NCBI GenBank assembly: GCA_034120015.1
Contig: JAXEIF010000002.1
Span: 1-64,000 of the forward strand
DNA length: 64,000 nt
From: CALXOJ01 sp034120015
Lineage (GTDB): Bacteria > Spirochaetota > Spirochaetia > JAFGXN01
Reading direction: 5' to 3'
A program made the position numbers and the translations under genes. The first letter of the stretch is position 1. Every line of letters begins with the position of its first letter. The notes under the pieces are model-generated. The model had not been told where the DNA came from. It saw nothing but the letters and a program-made list of their open reading frames with translations, and ran no database searches. Positions 18,214 to 27,442 of the stretch are shown here, piece after piece.

Positions 18214-18242
18214 TTGCATTATTTTTCCGACGGGATTATAAT
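18214..18242 (+). promoter_or_regulatory. Promoter abutting the start codon of the second HD gene
   Basis: TTGCAT (18214-18219), 17-base spacer, consensus TATAAT (18237-18242). The ATG at 18249 is again the seventh base after the -10, duplicating the arrangement of the upstream paralogue. Confidence 0.75.
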
Positions 18243-18248
18243 TATGAT

Positions 18249-19280
18249 ATGCAGAGATTGATACGAATTAAGGAAGCCGGAATCTGCATTGAAAACGGGA
18301 GAGCCCGCTATAATCTCTATAATGCCAAAGGCGGTTTATATGCAGTGAAAGGCTGTGTTTTGCCTTCCAGAAGCCGGTCGATGGAATTTTATGTTCTTCG
18401 ATCGGAATTGCCCGAGGATGCGGATTTGCCGGAAAGTCAGACAGCGCAGGCTGTCGGGTTGTCGTCGGAGTTTTCTTCGGGAGCCGACGCACTTTTTTTA
18501 CGGACAGGGGCTGTTTCGTTACCTGCTGCAGATGTTTATAAAGCAGCAATGGATGAGCTGACGTCCATTTTTAATGGGAATCCGAGCCCTGACGAAATCA
18601 TTCGTAATTGCACGGATGTTGTCGAAAAATCTTTTGCATTGGATTATGCCGATTTGTACCTCTGTAACAGGGCTTTTTCTTCTTTTGATTCGGGCACGGC
18701 CCGCCATTCTTTTTCCGTTTATTGCCTTTTTTGTGATACACTTTTTTATATAAGAAAACAGGAAAAAACGGATTACTTTTTTGATTTGTTTAAACGTAAA
18801 GGACTGTCTGTTAATTTTTCTTCGGGTCAGATTCGTAAATACGCACTGGGAGCCCTTCTTCACGATATCGGAAAAATTCGGATTCCTGTTTCGGTTTTGG
18901 AGAAACCGGGCGTACTGAATGCGGAAGAATCGGCGTTGGTTCGGAAACATGTTCTTTTCGGTCTCGAAATTTTAAATGAAATCGGAGAAAATTCGAAAGA
19001 AATGCGGCAGATGATTGCCAATCATCATCCGGCGTATCCTGTTTTTCCGGACGAGGAAAATTCGCCTCTGGTTCAGATTTTGTCAATTGTCGATATATAC
19101 GATGCATGCCGTACGGCGCGTTCGTACAAAAAGGCTTTGCCGTTCGAAGAGTGTATCGGTATTTTACGACGGAATCAGGAGCAGTACCATTGGGATGTCC
19201 GTCTGCTGAATATGGTTATCGAAGGAACATTGAAAAGATTCGAGCTCAGGTATGAAGCTCTCAATAATGCCCCGGTATAG
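18249..19280 (+). CDS. HD-GYP-related phosphohydrolase lacking the GYP triplet (copy 2)
   Basis: 343 residues and a clear tandem duplicate of the preceding gene, with the closest match in the HD domain (FSSGQIRKYALGALLHDIGKIRIP; NHHPAYPVFPDEE; ILSIVDIYDACRTARSYKKA). The shared N-terminal module (about 1-60) is also kept. Both copies retain the putative metal ligands and both replace GYP with PVFP, so this is a stable subfamily rather than decay of one copy. The middle region (60-100) differs most. Each copy has its own promoter, so the two can be regulated separately. A role in cyclic di-GMP turnover is inferred from the family only. Confidence 0.85.
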   Translation: MQRLIRIKEAGICIENGRARYNLYNAKGGLYAVKGCVLPSRSRSMEFYVLRSELPEDADLPESQTAQAVGLSSEFSSGADALFLRTGAVSLPAADVYKAAMDELTSIFNGNPSPDEIIRNCTDVVEKSFALDYADLYLCNRAFSSFDSGTARHSFSVYCLFCDTLFYIRKQEKTDYFFDLFKRKGLSVNFSSGQIRKYALGALLHDIGKIRIPVSVLEKPGVLNAEESALVRKHVLFGLEILNEIGENSKEMRQMIANHHPAYPVFPDEENSPLVQILSIVDIYDACRTARSYKKALPFEECIGILRRNQEQYHWDVRLLNMVIEGTLKRFELRYEALNNAPV

Positions 19281-19301
19281 ACCGACTTCTGTTTCTTCTT
19301 C

Positions 19302-19330
19302 TTGTTTTTTCCTTTGTTTTACGCTATGAT
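19302..19330 (+). promoter_or_regulatory. Promoter close to the start codon of the protease gene
   Basis: TTGTTT (19302-19307), 17-base spacer, TATGAT (19325-19330). The ATG at 19339 lies 8 bases after the -10, so the leader would be about 2 bases. Confidence 0.5.
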
Positions 19331-19338
19331 ATTATGTT

Positions 19339-20874
19339 ATGAGAAAATTAATATTCGGGATATGTTTTCTGTTGTCTTTTTCTCTCTTGCCTTTATGGAG
19401 TCAGGAAAAGGCTTTTTCGGACGTGAGCGAAGATGAACGGATTTTTCGGTAATTGGATGAAAACGAAGGAGCCGTCGTAGAATCGTCTTTCGTGCATCTC
19501 GATCAATGGAATATTCCTTACGATTTTACAATCGAGAAGTCGGCCGGAAAGATCGCGGCCGAATTTTATTTTACGTTTCGGGCAGACGAATCGCTTTTCG
19601 GTCTTTGTATAGATATCGAAGCCGACAAAGAGATTTCTCTTTTTATCAATCACGAAAGCAATGAAGTCGATTTGAAAGCGGACACGGGGAAATCGACGGG
19701 AAAAAATACAATCGAATTTTCACGATTTAAGGCTCCCCGTCTGGCCGACGGTACTTATTACGGAGCGGTTGTTTATCAGGCCGGGGCGGAGGAATCCGAA
19801 ACCGTTTCGTTTCGACTGACACTGAAGCCGGTTGAATGGAAACCGGCAGGAACGGTCGCTGCCGGCCAGACGTGCCGATGGGAGACCGGCGGACAGAATG
19901 TCGAATCGATGGCCTACTACGCTCTCGATTTACCGCCGACCGCAACGGCATTACGGGTCGATGTATTCGAGTGTGATACCGATGTTGATCTGTACCTGTT
20001 TGCGGGCCGTCCCGATTACAGATTGGATCATGCTGTTTTGAAAGGTGAAACGTATGCCGGATGTGAAACTGTTTTGCTGGATGAAAACAGTAAGCCGCGA
20101 TTCAATCCGAATGAACGCTATTTTCTGCTGATATACGACCGACATCCGTCAGCGGCGACGGGAACGGTTTCGTTCTCGGTGGAGGCCGGACTCAACCCAT
20201 CTTATGCGGCACGGCGTTCGATGACGCTGCCGGTTCGTGATGAAGATCCGCGAAAGAATGCGGTCGGCGCCACCGTCGAAATTTTGTGCGAACAGAGTAC
20301 GGGAACCGGATTTATCATTTCTCCGAAAGGATATGTTTTAACGGCGCTTCACGTTTTGAAACGGGCCGACGGGACTTATTCCCGAACGGTTATCGGTGCC
20401 GTCAATCTCGATATCCGGAAACCGGCCGCGGAGCGGTTTCGTTTAAAAATGGTTGCTTCGGACGAAGCTTACGATATAGCGCTGCTGAAAATCGATTCTT
20501 TGCTGTTTGGTGCTTATCCGACCGAATTGACGACATTGCCTTCGTTTTCGTTGAGCAACCGGTCGCGGGCCGAAATGGGTGATGTGCTGCTGACGCTCGG
20601 TTATCCGAAAAGCGGCGGAACCGCTTCGAAAAACAGCGTGAAAATGGCACGGGGAATTTTATCCGGATACGAAAACCGCGGCGGAGTCGGTTATATCATT
20701 TCCGATATCAAAGCTGATGCGGGTAACTCGGGCGGACCGGTTTTCGATTCGCTTTACCGGATTGTCGGTATTTCCCAGTCGCTGCTTCAGTCCGATTATT
20801 CGTATTTGCTGTCGATTTATCCGATTGATGCACTGCCATCTTCCTGGTTGGATTTGATTCGGGATGACAAGTAA
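19339..20874 (+). pseudogene. Exported trypsin-like serine protease, interrupted by an in-frame TAA
   Basis: Reading from ATG 19339 gives a signal peptide (MRKLIFGICFLLSFSLLP, then LWSQ) and 15 further residues, ending at TAA (19450-19452). The same frame then continues uninterrupted to 20874 for 473 codons. That body has a pre-peptidase-like beta domain (about 19850-20200; RVDVFECDTDVDLYLFAG) and a trypsin-fold protease: His in LTALHVL, Asp in YDIALLKID, Ser in DAGNSGGPVFD. The catalytic triad and open frame are intact, so decay is recent, or the stop is read through or is a sequence error. An internal TTG at 19453 has no ribosome site and would lack the signal peptide. The 3' end overlaps the M20 gene by 11 bases. 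Confidence 0.8.
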
Positions 20875-22186
20875 AAAAGAAATCGATACCGTAACGGAAT
20901 TGGCCTCTTTAATGATTCGCAACAGGTGTGTCAACGACGGCGTCGCGCCCGGCGGCGAAGAACGCAACGCGCGGCTTCTCGAATCATTTTTTGCGGAAGC
21001 GGGTCTGAAAACCGAAACAGTCTTCAGTCCCGGCAATCGGGCGAATCTTTTTTACATCGGAGATGAGCGGCCGCAGGCACCCGTTTACGGGCTGATGGGA
21101 CATACCGATGTGGTTCCGGCCGGCGAGGCAAAGTGGAGTTTCGATCCGTTTTGCGGGGATATTCGTGACGGCTATCTGCTCGGCCGCGGTGCGGTCGATA
21201 TGCTCGGACAGCTGGCGGCAATGGCGGTTGCCGTTCGCGATCACGTAAATACCGGAGAAGGAAAGAATGTCCGTTTTTTTGCGATGGCCGACGAAGAGGC
21301 CGACGGTACTCAGGGGGCGGCATGGTTTACCGAAGCGTTTCCCGAAAAAATCCGCTGTGATGCCGTTTTTTCCGAGTTGGGCGGATTTTTTCTCGGTAAT
21401 AACGGCAGCGGCGAAACAGCGCTGGTTTGTGCCGAAAAAGGAGTGGCCCGGATACGGTTGACGGCCGTCGGAAAAGGCGGACACGGAAGTCTTCCGTATC
21501 GAAGCGACAATGCTTTAACGAAAGTGGCCGCCGCGTTGGGGGTTCTCGATCGGGAACTTTCTTACCCGGTTCTAACAGCCGGATATGCGGAATTTGTCGA
21601 CGCACTGCCGTTGCCGTCGGCGCTGAAAGCCCGGTTAAAGGATCCCGAAACGACGGATACCGCTATCGATGAGACGGCCGGTATTTCATTCGGATTGGCA
21701 AAATATCTGCACGGCGCTTCCCGTCTGACGGTTATGCCGGGCGTCATGAGAGCCGGAACGAAGGTCAATGTGGTTCCCGATGCGGCGTATGTCGATCTGG
21801 ATTTGCGTCTTCCCGAGTCGATGGATCGGGAAGAGCTTGAAGAAAACCTGAACCGGCTGACACCTGTTTTGGAAGGTCTTGTTTCTTGGGAGCTGACAGA
21901 ATTTACAGCCGGAAACCGTTCCGATACGGATAACAGAATTATTCGGGATGCCGTTAACGCGGCCGTACGGGTCTGTCCGGGAATCCGTCCCGTGCCGTTT
22001 ATTTCGGGAGGTGTTTCCGACAGCCGTTTCTGGCGTCATAAGGGAATTCCCGCTTACGGGTTTACCGTTTATGCCGGCGATATTACCATTGACAGTTATT
22101 CGCGGCTGCTTCACGGTATCGATGAAAAAATTTCGGTTGACAGTCTGGTTTCCATGTACCGTTTTTACCGGGAGCTCCTGAAATGA
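20864..22186 (+). CDS. M20 family metallopeptidase (ArgE/DapE/CPG2 type)
   Basis: 440 residues. The di-zinc hydrolase motifs are present: LMGHTDVVPAG (about 78-88), LGRGAVDMLG (bridging Asp), ADEEADGT (catalytic Glu followed by metal Glu), FSELGG, and a C-terminal LLHGIDEKI supplying the last His. The lid domain contains GKGGHGSLP. It is probably a cytoplasmic amino- or dipeptidase, though deacetylase activity cannot be excluded. It starts 11 bases inside the end of the protease gene and its stop overlaps the first permease gene (ATGA). The context of a protease upstream and a peptide ABC transporter downstream supports a role in breaking down imported peptides. Confidence 0.9.
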   Translation: MTSKKEIDTVTELASLMIRNRCVNDGVAPGGEERNARLLESFFAEAGLKTETVFSPGNRANLFYIGDERPQAPVYGLMGHTDVVPAGEAKWSFDPFCGDIRDGYLLGRGAVDMLGQLAAMAVAVRDHVNTGEGKNVRFFAMADEEADGTQGAAWFTEAFPEKIRCDAVFSELGGFFLGNNGSGETALVCAEKGVARIRLTAVGKGGHGSLPYRSDNALTKVAAALGVLDRELSYPVLTAGYAEFVDALPLPSALKARLKDPETTDTAIDETAGISFGLAKYLHGASRLTVMPGVMRAGTKVNVVPDAAYVDLDLRLPESMDREELEENLNRLTPVLEGLVSWELTEFTAGNRSDTDNRIIRDAVNAAVRVCPGIRPVPFISGGVSDSRFWRHKGIPAYGFTVYAGDITIDSYSRLLHGIDEKISVDSLVSMYRFYRELLK

Positions 22187-23301
22187 GAATTCGGGAACGG
22201 TTCAAAAAAACAAAATCCGACGCCTGCATGGCGGCCGCAGTGTTTTACGGCCGGATACAGCGGATAAGAAAACGCTTTCCGTTGCTTTTTTTTGTCTCCG
22301 GTCGTGTTATTTCCATGATTCTGATTTTGTTTATTCTCGGTTTCGCTGTGTTCGCTCTTATGGAACTGACACCGGGAGACGTGGTGGAAAATTACGTGAA
22401 AGCCCGTATGCTTCATTCCGGAGCGCATGATACGGTTTCCGGAATACTGTCTGCCGAATCCGTAGCGGCGATGAAACACGAACTCGGTTTGGATCGTCCT
22501 TTTTATGTACAGTATTTTCGCTGGCTGAAGCAGGTTTTTATCGATCACGATTTGGGGCGTTCCCTTATTTCCCGGGCCGAAATTCTGCCGCTTGTTACGG
22601 GGCGGATGATGAACTCGCTTGTGTTGAATTTAATTTCCCTGCTTTTTTTGACGGTCATTTCGTTTGCGTTGGGAATAGCGCTGTCGGCCAAAGCCGGCAC
22701 TCCTTTGGATGCGGGTGCGGCGTTATTCGGGCTTTTTTTTCATTCGTTTCCTTCGATTCTGATGATGATTCTCCTGCAGGTCTTTGCCGCCGTTTCCGGG
22801 TGGTTCCCGATTCGGGCGTATCCGGCAACCGGCAGTTTTGCGGAATCTCCCCTGTCGTTTTCCGTCAATTATCTCTATCATATTTTTTTGCCGCTGACAG
22901 CTGCTTTTTTGGGCGGAATCGGCAGCACCATTCGGACGGTGCGGGCAACCATGCTTGATCAGTTGGGACAGCCTTATATCAGAGCGCTGCGCGCCCGCGG
23001 TGTTTCCGAACGAAGAATTTATTTTGTTCATGCTTTTCGCAACACAATGAATCCTTATATTACTTCATCGGCCAATTTACTGGCCTCGCTTTTTTCGGGA
23101 TCACTGATTCTGGAAATTGTTTTTGCCTATCCCGGGATAGGGAGGCTGATGTACGAAGCGATTCTGCAGCAGGACGTGAATCTTGTTTTAACGAATGTCA
23201 TGTTTGTCGGATTTCTGGTACTGCTTGGGATGATTCTTTCCGATATTCTGCTGGCCGTAACCGATCCGAGGATTAAATACAGCGGAGAGAGACAGTCATG
23301 A
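22183..23301 (+). CDS. Peptide ABC transporter permease, DppB/OppB type
   Basis: 372 residues, six membrane segments. The first, ISMILILFILGFAVFALMELTPGD, ends with the TPGD motif typical of DppB-type permeases. The EAA-like coupling loop is YIRALRARGVSERRIYFVHAFRN, followed by the characteristic SGSLILEIVFAYPGIGRL. About 40 extra basic residues precede the first helix. It should form the membrane channel with the next gene product. Start and stop overlap the neighbouring genes by 4 bases each, giving tight translational coupling. Confidence 0.93.
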   Translation: MRIRERFKKTKSDACMAAAVFYGRIQRIRKRFPLLFFVSGRVISMILILFILGFAVFALMELTPGDVVENYVKARMLHSGAHDTVSGILSAESVAAMKHELGLDRPFYVQYFRWLKQVFIDHDLGRSLISRAEILPLVTGRMMNSLVLNLISLLFLTVISFALGIALSAKAGTPLDAGAALFGLFFHSFPSILMMILLQVFAAVSGWFPIRAYPATGSFAESPLSFSVNYLYHIFLPLTAAFLGGIGSTIRTVRATMLDQLGQPYIRALRARGVSERRIYFVHAFRNTMNPYITSSANLLASLFSGSLILEIVFAYPGIGRLMYEAILQQDVNLVLTNVMFVGFLVLLGMILSDILLAVTDPRIKYSGERQS

Positions 23302-24368
23302 AATTTTTCCCGATTTCATTTCGCAGGAGGCCCGCGGCGGCAGTTTCTCTGACAGTATTGATTATTCTTTATATCGGAATGATTTTTGCCGAATTTCTGG
23401 CTCCGTACACACCGGCAACTTTTTTTGATGCATATACCAATCATCCTCCGACGTTCACTTTTTACTCCGAAGAGCTCGGTTTTCGTCCTCAGGTGCAGAA
23501 AACCGTTCTGGTAGATCCGTTGCGGCGTGAATATGCACGGATTCGCGGCGAGTACAGACCGATTCGTTTTTTTGTCAGGGGACCGGCTTACCGTTTTTGG
23601 AGCGGACCGGAAACAGATATTCATTTTTTCGGAACCGACGGATATGGGAGTGACGACTATGTTCCCGTTTTTCTGTTCGGCACCGACAGTCTCGGTCGGG
23701 ATCTGTTTTCGCGGGTTTTGTACGGAGCACGTATTTCACTGACTATCGGTTTTATAGCGGTTGCTGTTTCGTTTGTCATTGCCGCGTTGGTCGGCGGGCT
23801 GGCCGGGTATTACGGCGGTCGTGTCGACTGGGTGCTGATGAGACTCTCGGAATTCTTTATTCTGATTCCGGGACTCTATCTGATCCTCTTTTTACGGTCG
23901 ATTTTGTCGCGCAATCTCAGTTCCGGAGAAAGTTATATGCTGATTACGGTGATTTTGGCACTGGTCGGTTGGCCGGGAACCGCACGAATGATTCGGGGTA
24001 TGGTGCACAGTCTGAAAAGAACCGATTTTGCCGTCAACGCCCGATTGGAAGGCTTGCCGGCAGCGGTGATTATTTTCCGTCATATTGTACCGCAAATGAC
24101 ATCGCTGCTGCTAATCAGTGCGACGTTGAGCATTCCCGGTTTTATTCTGAGCGAAACCGTTTTGTCGTATCTCGGATTGGGAATTACCGACCCGGCTGTC
24201 AGCTGGGGATCTCTGATCAATCGTGAAGTGATGACGGTCAGTCATCTCACTCATTATCCGTGGCTGCTGATTCCCGGGTTGTTTCTGCTTGTTACTTCTC
24301 TGGCGTTTACTTTTCTGGGAGAATATTTGAGAGACTGCAGCGATCCCTATTTCCGGGGGAAATTGTGA
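23298..24368 (+). CDS. Peptide ABC transporter permease, DppC/OppC type
   Basis: 356 residues. After the first helix (about 15-35) comes an unusually long extracytoplasmic segment of about 100 residues (to FGTDSLGRDLFSRVLYGARIS, the DppC signature), longer than in E. coli DppC and rich in aromatic residues. The remaining helices contain the coupling loop (VNARLEGLPAAVIIFRHIVPQ) and the usual ending LGEYLRDCSDPYFRGKL. It pairs with the upstream permease. The long loop might substitute for part of the docking surface of a binding protein, since none is encoded in this operon. Overlaps of 4 bases upstream and 1 base downstream. Confidence 0.93.
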   Translation: MKFFPISFRRRPAAAVSLTVLIILYIGMIFAEFLAPYTPATFFDAYTNHPPTFTFYSEELGFRPQVQKTVLVDPLRREYARIRGEYRPIRFFVRGPAYRFWSGPETDIHFFGTDGYGSDDYVPVFLFGTDSLGRDLFSRVLYGARISLTIGFIAVAVSFVIAALVGGLAGYYGGRVDWVLMRLSEFFILIPGLYLILFLRSILSRNLSSGESYMLITVILALVGWPGTARMIRGMVHSLKRTDFAVNARLEGLPAAVIIFRHIVPQMTSLLLISATLSIPGFILSETVLSYLGLGITDPAVSWGSLINREVMTVSHLTHYPWLLIPGLFLLVTSLAFTFLGEYLRDCSDPYFRGKL

Positions 24369-25357
24369 TGCTGGAAGTCAGCGATTTGCATGTCGGTTTT
24401 TACCGCCAGAACGGTGTATTGGAGGCGGTCAGAGGTGTTTCGTTTTCAATCGGAGAGTCGGAAGTTGTCGGTTTGGTCGGAGAAAGCGGATCCGGAAAAA
24501 GTGTTACCGCTTCCGCACTTCTTCGACTGTGGCAGCCTCCTCAGGCTTTTGTGACGGGTTCCGTATGTGTCGACGGTACGGAAGCCTATTCTTTAAAACA
24601 GTCTGATTTGACGGCGTATCGCAGCCGGTATTTCGGTTACATCAGTCAGGAACCTTCTCAGTCATTTGATCCTCTTGCGACAATCGGGCAAAATTTTCTG
24701 GAAATGTTTCGTATAAAAAATCCGAAAATCCGGAAAAAAGAATCGGATATGCGTGCCGTCGAACTGCTCGGCGAGGTCGGTATTTCCCGTCCGGAAGAAA
24801 GATTGTCCGGATTCCCCCATCAGTTTTCGGGAGGGATGCTGCAGAGGATAATGATAGCTCTGGCTTTGGGAGGAGAAGGTCGGCTTCTGATTGCCGACGA
24901 ACCGACAACAGCGCTTGACGTAACGGTTCAGGCACAGATTATCCGGCTTCTGCTTGACCTTAAAAAAAAGCGGGGATTTTCCGTTTTGTTCATCAGTCAC
25001 GATTTGGAACTGGTATCGGCTGTTTCCGATCGGATTCTGGTAATGTACGGCGGGGTGATTGTCGAATCGGGACCGGCTTCGGCAGTTGCCGGTTCTCCGC
25101 TTTCACCCTATACACGGGAATTGCTGAACTCAAAACCGCAGCCGGGAATGAGTTACCGCGACGGACGCTGCCGACCGATTCCCGGAACGGTGGCCGACCC
25201 GCTGCATCCGGAGCCCGGTTGTCCGTTCGAACCGCGGTGTCCGTACCGTCACCCCGAATGCACCCGCCGGATGCCGCCGCTGAAAGGCGACGGTCACCTT
25301 TACCGCTGTCTGCTGCCGGAAACGCAGCTGTGTGCGGAAGGAGGTCCCCGTGAATGA
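24368..25357 (+). CDS. Peptide ABC transporter ATPase, DppD/OppD type
   Basis: 329 residues. Walker A GESGSGKS (about 39-46), the ABC signature FSGGMLQRIMIALAL, Walker B LLIADEPTTALDV and the H-loop LFISHDLELV are all intact. The C-terminal oligopeptide-transporter extension has GCPFEPRCPYRHPEC, a cysteine motif common in this subfamily. The ATG at 24368 overlaps the permease stop by one base (TGATG) behind GGGGGAAA; in-frame sequence further upstream lies within the permease gene and is not part of the protein. It powers import together with the next gene product. Confidence 0.94.
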   Translation: MLEVSDLHVGFYRQNGVLEAVRGVSFSIGESEVVGLVGESGSGKSVTASALLRLWQPPQAFVTGSVCVDGTEAYSLKQSDLTAYRSRYFGYISQEPSQSFDPLATIGQNFLEMFRIKNPKIRKKESDMRAVELLGEVGISRPEERLSGFPHQFSGGMLQRIMIALALGGEGRLLIADEPTTALDVTVQAQIIRLLLDLKKKRGFSVLFISHDLELVSAVSDRILVMYGGVIVESGPASAVAGSPLSPYTRELLNSKPQPGMSYRDGRCRPIPGTVADPLHPEPGCPFEPRCPYRHPECTRRMPPLKGDGHLYRCLLPETQLCAEGGPRE

Positions 25358-26390
25358 TTTTTCGAAAACTGCCGCGGTGTCGGCGTCGGCCGCGGCCGCT
25401 CCGTCGCCGTTGCTGCAGATTCGCAATATACGGAAACGGTTTCGGTTGGAGGCCGGTCTCTTCGGTTCGGATCGGAAGCTCGTGTATGCGGTTAACGGTG
25501 TTTCGCTGACGGTCGGCCGGGGTGAAACGTACGGTCTGGTCGGCGAATCGGGCAGCGGCAAGTCGACTCTGGCGAAGTGCCTGGTGAATGTTTACCCTTA
25601 TGACGAAGGCGAGGGACTGTTTTTCGACGGCAGTACGGTTTATTCACTCGATGCGGCGTCCCGCAAAAAGAATCCGATTTTAAACCGCAAAATCAAATAT
25701 GTTTTTCAGGATCCGGCCGCTTCGCTCGATCCGCGGATGACAGTGGAAGAGATTCTGACGATAGGCGTCCGTTATGCAAAACTGATGAGCCGCCAGGAGG
25801 CACGCAGGCGCGCACTGACTCTGACCGATGCGGTCGGATTGCCGTCCGATTCCCTTGCCCGGCGTCCGGTCGATTTCTCGGGAGGGCAGAGGCAACGGAT
25901 TTCGCTGGCGCGGGCGCTGATGAGCAGTCCCGATCTTCTGATTTGCGACGAGGTGGTTTCGGCGCTCGATGTTTCCGTTCAGGGACAGATTCTGAATTTG
26001 CTGACCGATTTGAAAAGAGAGTTCGGATTTTCGATGCTTTTTATTGCACACGATTTGGGTGTGGTTTCGTATATCAGTGACCGGGTGGGGGTAATGTACG
26101 GCGGCCGTTTGATGGAAGAGGCCGCTGCGCTGCAACTGTTCCGATCGCCGATGCATCCGTATACGCAGCTGCTGCTGGCCTCGGTGCCGCGCGCCGACGG
26201 CGCCTTTTTGAGGAATCCGTCCGCCGGCGAACCGTTTGATGCCGTCAATCCGCCGCCCGGATGCCCGTTCGCACCGCGTTGTCCGCATGCCGGTGAGGAA
26301 TGCCGGGAAAAAAAGAACCCTGCCGGGCGTTACGGAGCGGCAGGGTCACACTTCTGTGATTGCGGAAAAACCGTCCAGTTATCCAGATAG
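25350..26390 (+). CDS. Peptide ABC transporter ATPase, DppF/OppF type
   Basis: 346 residues. Walker A GESGSGKST, signature FSGGQRQRISLARAL, Walker B LLICDEVVSALDVS and H-loop FIAHDLGVVSYISD are present. The C-terminal GCPFAPRCPHAGEEC mirrors the cysteine motif of the partner ATPase. The start is GTG at 25350, 6 bases after AAGGAGG, overlapping the previous gene by 8 bases. The region just after the start is alanine-rich (SASAAAAPSP). The last 61 bases overlap the 3' end of the convergent galT gene, so neither can be shortened easily. The operon has no visible terminator of its own. Confidence 0.93.
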   Translation: MNDFSKTAAVSASAAAAPSPLLQIRNIRKRFRLEAGLFGSDRKLVYAVNGVSLTVGRGETYGLVGESGSGKSTLAKCLVNVYPYDEGEGLFFDGSTVYSLDAASRKKNPILNRKIKYVFQDPAASLDPRMTVEEILTIGVRYAKLMSRQEARRRALTLTDAVGLPSDSLARRPVDFSGGQRQRISLARALMSSPDLLICDEVVSALDVSVQGQILNLLTDLKREFGFSMLFIAHDLGVVSYISDRVGVMYGGRLMEEAAALQLFRSPMHPYTQLLLASVPRADGAFLRNPSAGEPFDAVNPPPGCPFAPRCPHAGEECREKKNPAGRYGAAGSHFCDCGKTVQLSR

Positions 26391-27415
26391 TGAACGGAAG
26401 GCTGTTCCCGTAATTTTTGAGCAGCCTGTTCGGCTGTAATATCTCTTTGCGGCATGCCCAAAAGTTCATATCCGACCATAAATTTGCGGACGGTTGCGCT
26501 GCGCAACAGCGGGGGCAGATAATGAAAATGAAAGTGCCATTCGTCGTGAGCTTTACCGTCGGTCGGTTTCTGATGAATTCCCATCGAGTAAGGAAAGTTG
26601 GTCTTAAACAGGTTATCGTAGCGGATTCCCGTCGCTCTCATAATCCCGGCCAAATCTTTCTTTTCTTTTTCCGTCATTTCGTCAATCGAAGTCATGTGAC
26701 GTTTGGGCAACGTCATGACCTCATAAGGCCAGACCGCCCAGAACGGAACCAGAACGACGAAACTGTCGTTTTCGAGAACAATCCGCTCTTTTTTTCGCAG
26801 TTCCAGATCGAGGTAGTCGCACAGAAGGCAGTGTCCCTTGCTTTGCCTGTATTCGGTCTGTTTGACTGTTTCTTTTTCCGGTAAATCGGGAACACTCTGG
26901 CTCGACCAGATTTGTCCGTGCGGGTGAGGGTTGGAGCAGCCCATGATGGCTCCGCGATTTTCAAAAATCTGAACATAATTGATTTTCGGGTCGGCTCCGA
27001 GTTCTTTGTACTGATCGATCCAAAGATTGATGACATTAACGATTTTGGCCGGTTCCATGCGGGCGAGAGTAAGGTCATGTCGCGGAGAGAAGCAGATAAC
27101 TTTACAGATTCCTTCTTCGGATTTTGCAATCAGTAAATCATCTTCATTGATATCACCTTTGGGAATTCCGGGAATCAGTGCCGAAAAGTCGTTGACAAAT
27201 AAAAAGGTATCTTCGTATTTCGGATTATTGATTCCCCCGGCACGGGTATTGCCCGGGCAGAGATAACATTGGGGGTCATATTCGGGCATCCGATCGACGG
27301 CCGGGTCTTCCGTTTTTCCGTTCCACGGACGTTTTGTCCGATGGGGAGAAACCAGAATCCATTCTCCGGTCAACAGATTCAAACGCTTGTGTGTGTGTTC
27401 GTTAAAATCAAACAT
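26330..27415 (-). CDS. galT: Galactose-1-phosphate uridylyltransferase
   Basis: 361 residues, a normal length for class I GalT. It swaps UMP between UDP-glucose and galactose-1-phosphate in the Leloir pathway. The active-site motif NPHPHGQIWSS (about residues 170-180) carries the nucleophilic histidine, with the preceding ENRGAIMGCSNPHPHGQ pattern typical of the family. Zinc-type cysteines occur in CYLCPGN, and the second-half GIHQKPTDGKAHDEWHFHFHYLPPL is a GalT hallmark. AGAGGAAAGG precedes the ATG. It lies 27 bases after the acyl-CoA ligase gene on the same strand, so the two may share a transcript, although their functions are unrelated. Confidence 0.95.
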   Translation of the reverse strand: MFDFNEHTHKRLNLLTGEWILVSPHRTKRPWNGKTEDPAVDRMPEYDPQCYLCPGNTRAGGINNPKYEDTFLFVNDFSALIPGIPKGDINEDDLLIAKSEEGICKVICFSPRHDLTLARMEPAKIVNVINLWIDQYKELGADPKINYVQIFENRGAIMGCSNPHPHGQIWSSQSVPDLPEKETVKQTEYRQSKGHCLLCDYLDLELRKKERIVLENDSFVVLVPFWAVWPYEVMTLPKRHMTSIDEMTEKEKKDLAGIMRATGIRYDNLFKTNFPYSMGIHQKPTDGKAHDEWHFHFHYLPPLLRSATVRKFMVGYELLGMPQRDITAEQAAQKLREQPSVHYLDNWTVFPQSQKCDPAAP

Positions 27416-27442
27416 AACCTTTCCTCTTTTATTTTTTGAATT

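Noticed and set aside
19453..20874. Independent protease gene starting at TTG 19453
   Set aside because: TTG follows directly on the in-frame stop with no ribosome site, and the protein would lack a signal peptide that is present in the same frame just upstream. An interrupted gene is the simpler reading.
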